From the NCBI GenBank assembly GCA_947296835.1, contig CAMYQS010000026.1, forward strand, positions 1-10,490: a stretch of 10,490 nt of DNA, written 5' to 3'. Positions 5,857 through 10,490 of this stretch are shown piece after piece; within the stretch, counting starts at the first letter, position 1, and each line of letters begins with the position of its first letter. Source of the DNA: an uncultured Atopostipes sp. GTDB lineage: Bacteria; Bacillota; Bacilli; Lactobacillales; Carnobacteriaceae_A. The notes under the pieces were generated by a model. That model did no database searches, was not told the origin of the DNA, and saw nothing but the letters and a program-made list of their open reading frames with translations. The translations under genes were made by a program, and so were the position numbers.

Positions 5857-6444
5857 ATGACAAGTATTGAAAAAGTTAGTCAATGGATCGAAATTTTTGG
5901 TGAAAAAATTACCGCAAACCGTGAACATTTAAATAAATTAGATACTGCAATTGGCGATGGGGACCACGGTAGTAATTTAACTCGTGGAGCAGCTGCTGTT
6001 AAAGAAAAAGCTGCTGAGAATGACTATGATAACTTAGCTAATTTCTTTAAAGATGTTGGTATGACACTGGTTAGTAAGGTTGGTGGCGCATCTGGCCCTC
6101 TATATGGATCAGCATTTATGGGTATGGCTAAGAAGGCAAAAGAATCCGATGATATGGCTGAATTATTAGAAGCGGGACTAGAAGCCATCCAAAAGCGTGG
6201 TAAAGCTGATGTTGGTGAAAAAACGATGATTGATGAATGGGCGCCAGTTATCGAAAGTGTTAAAGCTGGTTCATTTAATCAAGACGTTATCGATGAAAGT
6301 TTAGAAAGTACTCGTGAAATGAAAGCCACAAAAGGTCGCGCCTCATATCTGGGTGACCGCTCAATCGGCCATATTGATCCGGGTGCACAATCAAGTGCTT
6401 ATCTATTTGAAGCACTATTAGAGGCTGGTGTTATTGATGGCTAA
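5857..6444 (+). CDS. dhaL: Dihydroxyacetone kinase subunit DhaL (ADP-binding)
   Basis: DhaL carries a tightly bound ADP as cofactor. DhaM phosphorylates the ADP to ATP, and DhaL passes the phosphate to dihydroxyacetone on DhaK. The 195-residue product has the magnesium/nucleotide motif LDTAIGDGDHGSN, with D29, D34 and D36 as probable metal ligands. It also has GGASGPLYG (76-84), KADVGEKTMID (116-126) and the C-terminal loop KGRASYLGDRSIGHIDPGA. The length suits the PTS-dependent form, not a fused ATP-dependent kinase. The start is ATG at 5857 with AAAGGAAG upstream. The stop overlaps the dhaM start by 8 bases, suggesting translational coupling. Confidence 0.97.
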   Translation: MTSIEKVSQWIEIFGEKITANREHLNKLDTAIGDGDHGSNLTRGAAAVKEKAAENDYDNLANFFKDVGMTLVSKVGGASGPLYGSAFMGMAKKAKESDDMAELLEAGLEAIQKRGKADVGEKTMIDEWAPVIESVKAGSFNQDVIDESLESTREMKATKGRASYLGDRSIGHIDPGAQSSAYLFEALLEAGVIDG

Positions 6445-6814
6445 AGAGTACGGATTGTTAATTATCTCACATGTAAACGAAATTGCTACTGGGCTTGCAA
6501 AGCTAATTGACCAAGTTGCCGCTGATGTCACTGTTAAAACTGCAGGTGGAACAGAAGATGGTGAAATTGGAACAAGTTTTGATAAAATCAATGCCGTCTT
6601 AGACGAATTTAAAGAGGATAAAATCTTAGCTTTTTACGATTTAGGAAGCGCCAAAATGAACTTAGAAATGGCTATGGAATTTAGCGATAAAGAAATTAAA
6701 CTTTATGAAACAGCCCTTATCGAAGGTGCATATGTTGCTGCATCACTGTTACAAGCTGATGTTGATTTAGAAACAATCGAAGCACAACTAGATCCTTTAG
6801 TGATAAAAGAATAA
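6437..6814 (+). CDS. dhaM: Phosphotransfer subunit DhaM (mannose-type EIIA domain only)
   Basis: DhaM takes phosphate from HPr and rephosphorylates ADP on DhaL, making the kinase PEP-dependent. The 125-residue product begins MAKEYGLLIISHVNEIATG, in which H12 of ISHV is the predicted phosphorylated histidine. It also shows TAGGTEDGEIGTS and ILAFYDLGSAKMNLEMA, typical of the EIIA-Man fold. There is no HPr or EI-like extension, unlike the three-domain E. coli DhaM, so this is the short Firmicutes form. I chose ATG 6437 over the in-frame GTG at 6428 because it gives the family N-terminus. No strong ribosome binding site is visible (GAGG lies 12 bases upstream), so expression probably depends on coupling to dhaL. 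Confidence 0.96.
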   Translation: MAKEYGLLIISHVNEIATGLAKLIDQVAADVTVKTAGGTEDGEIGTSFDKINAVLDEFKEDKILAFYDLGSAKMNLEMAMEFSDKEIKLYETALIEGAYVAASLLQADVDLETIEAQLDPLVIKE

Positions 6815-6823
6815 CATTTAAAC

Positions 6824-6861
6824 AAAAAACTAGAACAAGCTTTTAGCTGCTCTAGTTTTTT
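6824..6861. terminator. Bidirectional terminator between dhaM and the ABC exporter
   Basis: An 11-bp stem (AAAAAACTAGA at 6824-6834 with TCTAGTTTTTT at 6851-6861) is extended after a small internal loop by AGC/GCT. Both strands end in a T6 run, so it can stop the dha operon on the plus strand and the convergent ABC gene on the minus strand. Confidence 0.9.
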
Positions 6862-6867
6862 ATTATT

Positions 6868-8460
6868 TTATGCAAGCTGCAAAATCCCGTCTAAGCGTTC
6901 TTTTATCGGATCTCTTAGGTTATGGGTAATCATAATTACTGTTAAATTCGGATTATTTATCAAGCTATCTTCAATCTTTAGAGCACTTGATTCATCCAAA
7001 CTTGATGTGCCTTCATCAATTAGAATAACGGTCTTCCCTCTAATTAATCCTCGCGCTAACGCTATTCTTTGTCGTTGTCCGCCTGAGAATGATCGTCCTG
7101 CTTCTCCTACTGACGTCTCTAATCCAGCGGGTAAATTCACAATTAAATCTTCAAGATTACTATCAATAATTGCTTGTTGAAGCTGTTCCTCCGTGAAATC
7201 TTGCCCTAATGTAATATTGTACCGAATTGTTCCCTCAAATAAATAAGGTGTTTGATCTATATACAAAATATTCTCACGTAAATTTCTCCCCGAAACCTCT
7301 TTCAATTCTTGATTGGATAAGGTAATTGATCCTTCATAGTCTGTCAATTTACCGTTCAGTATATTTAATAGCGTCGTTTTTCCACTACCGCTTGCCCCTA
7401 CGATGGCATATTTATTTTTCATTTCAAAATCAAAATTAATTTGTTCTAAAACAGTCTTGTCTCCGTATGCATAACTTAGGTTTTTGATTTCAAAACCTTT
7501 TTGAACTTCGGATAGAAAAGTTGTTCCGCTATTTTCATCAAATGAAATAGTTTCAAACTTCTCAAAAATTGGCTGTGTCGAGCGAATTGTCGCGATTTGT
7601 TGCGTAATATTACCAATCGAATTAAAGATAACAGAAGCTAATCCACCTGTTGAAGCCAGAGCACCAATTGATATGAGCGATTGAAGGGCTAACCACCCCG
7701 TCAAAATCAACACAGATAACTGGCCAAAAACATTCCCAAATGTTCCTAGAATTGCAACTTTACCGATGACATGCGCTTGTTTTGTCTTCGCATCCGCTAA
7801 AGCATTCGATGCATTCTTTATACCGTGTGTAATTTTATCCAATAAATTATAAGAAAATAACGTGTCAAAACCACCTAATACGTCGTTCGCCGTACTTAAA
7901 AACCGTTCATTTTCTTGTGTCGTAAATAGCTGTGCTTCGCCCATTCTCTTTTCATACATTTTGGGTAAAAGCAACGTAATGCCCGTCGCAATCAAACTCC
8001 AAACAACAATCGACCAGTGAAAGAATAAAAGAGCAATGATTGAGGTAATCGTTGATATAACACCACCTGCAACAGTATATAAAGCCTCAAATCCTTGTCC
8101 TTCAAGAGTATTCATATCATTGCTTAACCACGAAATATAGGTCCCAACTTGTTTCTCGTGGAAGCCTTTATAACTCGTTTCTTCAATACGAGACGTGATA
8201 TCTTCACGTATGGCCGTAACCATTTTTTGTATCGTTTGCGTTTGTTTCACGATTTGGAAATAAACAAAAACAAGCAGCACCATAAAAGATAAGAACATCA
8301 GTAAGGCCGATTTAACGAATCCTTCAAAATCTAGTTCAATTAATGCATTTAATGCTTGGGCATTCACCATACTCGCTAAAGCTTGTGATCCGGCGCTACC
8401 AAATAATAGAAATCCTACAATTAGATTGTCTTTCCAAAAGCGTTTAATATACTGAAACAT
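6868..8460 (-). CDS. Half-size ABC exporter (fused membrane and ATPase domains), substrate unknown
   Basis: This is an exporter-type ABC protein with one membrane domain followed by one ATPase domain, expected to act as a dimer in the membrane. The 530-residue product has about six membrane helices (roughly 12-30, 51-71, 127-147, 151-167, 236-258 and 262-282). The ATPase domain is complete: Walker A GASGSGKT (355-362), Q-loop Q403, signature FSGGQ (458-462), Walker B VILIDE (478-483), D-loop SSLD and H-loop H513. It should therefore be active. Drug, lipid or peptide export are all possible; no peptidase domain is present. The start is ATG at 8460, since GAAGG is well spaced for it but touches the alternative ATG at 8466. 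It is divergent from an Rgg-type regulator 98 bp away, which probably controls it. Confidence 0.9.
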   Translation of the reverse strand: MFQYIKRFWKDNLIVGFLLFGSAGSQALASMVNAQALNALIELDFEGFVKSALLMFLSFMVLLVFVYFQIVKQTQTIQKMVTAIREDITSRIEETSYKGFHEKQVGTYISWLSNDMNTLEGQGFEALYTVAGGVISTITSIIALLFFHWSIVVWSLIATGITLLLPKMYEKRMGEAQLFTTQENERFLSTANDVLGGFDTLFSYNLLDKITHGIKNASNALADAKTKQAHVIGKVAILGTFGNVFGQLSVLILTGWLALQSLISIGALASTGGLASVIFNSIGNITQQIATIRSTQPIFEKFETISFDENSGTTFLSEVQKGFEIKNLSYAYGDKTVLEQINFDFEMKNKYAIVGASGSGKTTLLNILNGKLTDYEGSITLSNQELKEVSGRNLRENILYIDQTPYLFEGTIRYNITLGQDFTEEQLQQAIIDSNLEDLIVNLPAGLETSVGEAGRSFSGGQRQRIALARGLIRGKTVILIDEGTSSLDESSALKIEDSLINNPNLTVIMITHNLRDPIKERLDGILQLA

Positions 8461-8494
8461 CCTCATTCCTTCTCTCTATTTTATTTGTACTTTC

Positions 8495-8524
8495 AGTATA
8501 AGTGAAGTAAAATAAGGATATAAA
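8495..8524 (-). promoter_or_regulatory. Candidate promoter for the ABC exporter gene
   Basis: On the minus strand TATACT (-10, 5/6) is preceded at 18 bases by TTTATA (-35, 4/6), about 35 bases before the start codon. It lies next to the 16-bp palindrome, so a regulator bound there could affect both divergent genes. Confidence 0.35.
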
Positions 8525-8528
8525 TGAA

Positions 8529-8544
8529 TTTGCATATATGCAAA
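8529..8544. promoter_or_regulatory. 16-bp perfect palindrome, probable operator in the ABC/rgg divergent gap
   Basis: TTTGCATATATGCAAA is perfectly self-complementary and ends 14 bases before the rgg start codon. It lies upstream of the candidate ABC promoter. Rgg-family regulators commonly bind short inverted repeats in a divergent region next to their own gene, so this is the best operator candidate. Which protein binds it is inferred from position only. Confidence 0.5.
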
Positions 8545-8558
8545 AAGTAGGTGGATAA

Positions 8559-9455
8559 ATGTTTGGAGAAACGATTAAGAAGATTCGAAAGAGTAAGAAT
8601 ATGACGCTCAAAGAAGCGGCAGGGGAAACTTTATCTGTTTCACAATTGTCACGTTTCGAAAATGGATTATCAATAATTACAATCGACTTATTTTATGACA
8701 TTTTAACCAATTTAAATACATCGACTGATGAATTTAACTATATTATGGCTTTAGATAATAAAACTAACCTCAATCAATATTTTGACCGGATTGAAGAATA
8801 TACAAACAGCCGACAGTATGACCAGTTGAAAGCACTGATTGATGAAATAAAAGCTAAAAATCCAGCCCCTTATAGTTGGGAACAATTTTTAATTTATTTT
8901 ATTCAAAGTCTCATTGCGTTAGATCGAACATATAAAAAGGAAATTTCACCAGCTGTTTTAGATTACTTAATGCAGGTGGAGGTTTGGGGTGAAATGGAAC
9001 TCAGGATTTATGCCTTATTTGGCTTCGCCTTGGATGTGAAAACAACACATTTCTTAATGCGAACTGCTTTGAAACGCAGTAAACAATACTTAAAAGTTCC
9101 ATCCACCGCAAAATTACTGTATATTATTTTATCGAATAACTTTTCGACTTTCTTAGCCTTCGATCGTATTGATTATGCCAAAGAAACACTTGAGTTGTTT
9201 GATAAAGAATATGCTCAGAATACACCACATATTGCACCGCATATCGATTTTATTTTTAATAAGGGACTATTGGCTTTTAAAGAAAATCGTCCGGAAGATG
9301 GTAATCATTACTGCCAAAACGCAATCAAGATGTGTCAAGATTTCCAACAAATAGAATATGAAAAAATGTACTCTAAAAGATATGAAAATTGGCGATTAGG
9401 TTATGATGACCCTGAATTTAAAGAAGTTACTATCGGAGCAGGTTTCTTTGATTAG
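8559..9455 (+). CDS. Rgg/GadR/MutR-family transcriptional regulator
   Basis: This 298-residue protein has an N-terminal XRE-type helix-turn-helix (about 5-60: IKKIRKSKNMTLKEAAGETLSVSQLSRFENG) followed by a helical, TPR-like C-terminal domain that includes a WEQFLIYFIQ segment. This layout is typical of Rgg/MutR regulators of Lactobacillales, several of which sense short peptides. Start ATG 8559 has AGGTGG four bases upstream. It is divergent from the ABC exporter and most likely regulates it through the intervening palindrome. No convincing signal-peptide gene is next to it, so peptide control is not shown. A yaaA-family gene follows 38 bp downstream with no terminator, so they may share a transcript. 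Confidence 0.85.
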   Translation: MFGETIKKIRKSKNMTLKEAAGETLSVSQLSRFENGLSIITIDLFYDILTNLNTSTDEFNYIMALDNKTNLNQYFDRIEEYTNSRQYDQLKALIDEIKAKNPAPYSWEQFLIYFIQSLIALDRTYKKEISPAVLDYLMQVEVWGEMELRIYALFGFALDVKTTHFLMRTALKRSKQYLKVPSTAKLLYIILSNNFSTFLAFDRIDYAKETLELFDKEYAQNTPHIAPHIDFIFNKGLLAFKENRPEDGNHYCQNAIKMCQDFQQIEYEKMYSKRYENWRLGYDDPEFKEVTIGAGFFD

Positions 9456-9493
9456 TTGCGCATTTTAAATTCGAACAGAAAAGGATGTTGACG

Positions 9494-10135
9494 TTGAGAA
9501 TTATTATTTCCCCTTCAAAACAAATGACGGACCAACCTCAAAGATCAGAGAGGGAACCCGAATTAATGCAGTATGCAGAGGAATTTAGTACGTACGAGGA
9601 GTTAACGGAAGACACCGAGACTTACCAAGCGATTAATCTCTATCATGGGCTACAATTCCGTTATTTGAAAGACGGCCTTTCCGAGGAAGATATTAACTTT
9701 CTAGATGATTCATTACGGATTTTATCGGCCCGATATGGCGTGGTTAAACCATTAGATGGGATCCGTCATTACCGTAAAGACTTTACAACAAAAGGCTTGT
9801 ATAAGTTATGGAACGATAAAATCTACCAAGTACTAACCAAAGAAAGTCGATTCATTTTAAATTTAGCCAGTAATGAATACAGTAAAACTGTTACACGATA
9901 TGCGATGGATTCAGACTGCATTATAACCGTCGACTTTTTCGAACAAACATCAGAGGGTGAACGAAAGAAACATGCCTCTATTTCAAAAAAAGGACGCGGA
10001 CAGCTCGTTAACTACATCGCTCGCAATCGGATAACAGCCATTGAGGACGTCAAAGACTTTAATGATCTCGGCTATCGATTTAACAAAGAACAATCAGACG
10101 ACTCAAATTGGGTCTTTATTCGACCAAAAGATTAA
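9494..10135 (+). CDS. yaaA: YaaA-family protein (UPF0246/DUF328), peroxide-stress related
   Basis: E. coli YaaA limits free iron during hydrogen peroxide stress; the biochemical activity of the wider family is less clear. Family blocks visible here are IIISPSKQM at the N-terminus, LSARYGVVKPLDGIRHYR, LYKLWNDKI, INLASNEYSKTV-like FILNLASNEYSKTV, and SISKKGRGQLVNYI. I prefer a TTG start at 9494, giving MRIIISPSKQM and 213 residues. AAAAGG (9479-9484) is 9 bases upstream of it, while the ATG at 9485 directly abuts that sequence. The protein is shorter than the 257-residue E. coli one. It lies 38 bp after rgg on the same strand and ends at a bidirectional terminator. Confidence 0.88.
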   Translation: MRIIISPSKQMTDQPQRSEREPELMQYAEEFSTYEELTEDTETYQAINLYHGLQFRYLKDGLSEEDINFLDDSLRILSARYGVVKPLDGIRHYRKDFTTKGLYKLWNDKIYQVLTKESRFILNLASNEYSKTVTRYAMDSDCIITVDFFEQTSEGERKKHASISKKGRGQLVNYIARNRITAIEDVKDFNDLGYRFNKEQSDDSNWVFIRPKD

Positions 10136-10148
10136 TTCTATATAACAA

Positions 10149-10182
10149 AAAAGGAATTCCCCATAATTGAGGAATTCCTTTT
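10149..10182. terminator. Bidirectional terminator between yaaA and glpF
   Basis: A 12-bp perfect stem (AAAAGGAATTCC at 10149-10160 with GGAATTCCTTTT at 10171-10182) encloses a 10-base loop. Each strand ends in at least four T residues. It lies between the two convergent stop codons. Confidence 0.9.
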
Positions 10183-10197
10183 CAATACAATATTAAA

Positions 10198-10490
10198 TTA
10201 TCCTAATGGAATTAATCCGAATAATACTGCTGCTACAACTCCACCAATTATTGGACCAATTACTGGAACCCATGAGTAACCCCAATCAGAGTCACCTTTT
10301 GTTGGAATTGGTAAGATTGCGTGCATGATACGTGGTCCGAGGTCACGAGCTGGGTTAATCGCATATCCAGTCGTTCCACCTAGTGACATACCGATCGCTA
10401 CAATTAGTGCACCTACAACAAGTGGGTTTAAACTACCCGCAAATTCATGACGTCCGAATGATAAAATACCAAACACTAACATGAATGTAC
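10198..10490 (-). CDS. glpF: Aquaglyceroporin / glycerol uptake facilitator, C-terminal part (5' end outside window)
   Basis: This is the C-terminal third of a MIP-family channel that lets glycerol diffuse into the cell. It shows the second half-helix motif GYAINPARDLGPR; the aspartate after NPAR marks glycerol facilitators rather than water-only aquaporins. A membrane helix precedes the motif (NPLVVGALIVAIGMSLGG), and a final helix follows it (VPVIGPIIGGVVAAVLFGLIPL). The stop is TAA at 10198-10200, and the frame stays open to the right edge, so an internal ATG at 10482 is not the start. It fits functionally with dhaKLM: glycerol entry feeding dihydroxyacetone phosphorylation. Exact substrate range cannot be judged from the fragment. 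Confidence 0.92.
   Translation of the reverse strand, partial: TFMLVFGILSFGRHEFAGSLNPLVVGALIVAIGMSLGGTTGYAINPARDLGPRIMHAILPIPTKGDSDWGYSWVPVIGPIIGGVVAAVLFGLIPLG

Noticed and set aside
8538..8558. Six-codon frame MQKVGG directly before the rgg ATG
   Set aside because: It has no ribosome binding site, begins within the palindrome and is too short to support.
9169..9354. Plus-strand frame overlapping the regulator gene
   Set aside because: It is an out-of-frame shadow inside the rgg coding sequence with no start signal.
1..10490. CRISPR arrays, insertion sequences, tRNA or rRNA genes, prophage parts
   Set aside because: No evenly spaced direct repeats, transposase motifs, terminal inverted repeats or structural RNA patterns were seen on either strand.

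Overview
The window looks like a low-GC Gram-positive (Firmicutes) chromosome, most likely from the order Lactobacillales. The evidence is the AT-rich composition, the strong AAGGAGG-type ribosome binding sites, the rpsF-ssb-rpsR and gdpP-rplI gene blocks, a PTS-type dihydroxyacetone kinase with a single-domain DhaM, and an Rgg/MutR-type regulator. I cannot name the genus from the sequence alone. The housekeeping genes and a cluster of parS sites suggest a position near the chromosomal replication origin.

Layout. Positions 1-78 hold the last 26 codons of an unidentified plus-strand gene. It converges on rplI through a hairpin at 55-90. From 105 to 4681 everything is on the minus strand: rpsF, ssb and rpsR are read from a strong promoter near 4653-4681 and end at a terminator at 3282-3305. 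A gene-free, AT-rich gap of about 750 bp follows, then gdpP (c-di-AMP phosphodiesterase) and rplI. The gap carries three parS-like ParB/Spo0J sites (2661, 2700, 2800). A fourth, perfect site (4240) lies inside the operon between rpsF and ssb. This partition-site cluster is the most notable non-coding feature of the window.

From 4767 to 6861 a plus-strand dhaK-dhaL-dhaM operon encodes PEP-dependent dihydroxyacetone kinase. A good cre (CcpA) site overlaps its probable promoter, and the operon ends in a bidirectional terminator. Next come a minus-strand half-size ABC exporter and, divergent from it, a plus-strand Rgg-family regulator. They are separated by 98 bp containing a perfect 16-bp palindrome. 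A yaaA-family gene follows the regulator with a short gap. At the right edge, after another bidirectional terminator, is the C-terminal part of a minus-strand aquaglyceroporin (GlpF).

How the genes fit together. GlpF and DhaKLM fit a glycerol/dihydroxyacetone catabolic theme: uptake, then PEP-dependent phosphorylation to DHAP, probably under carbon catabolite control. RpsF, SSB, RpsR and bL9 serve translation and replication, GdpP controls c-di-AMP, and the parS cluster would load ParB for origin segregation. The Rgg-ABC pair is a likely self-contained regulator/exporter module of unknown substrate. I found no clearly undescribed system; the parS cluster and the Rgg-ABC palindrome are the best leads.
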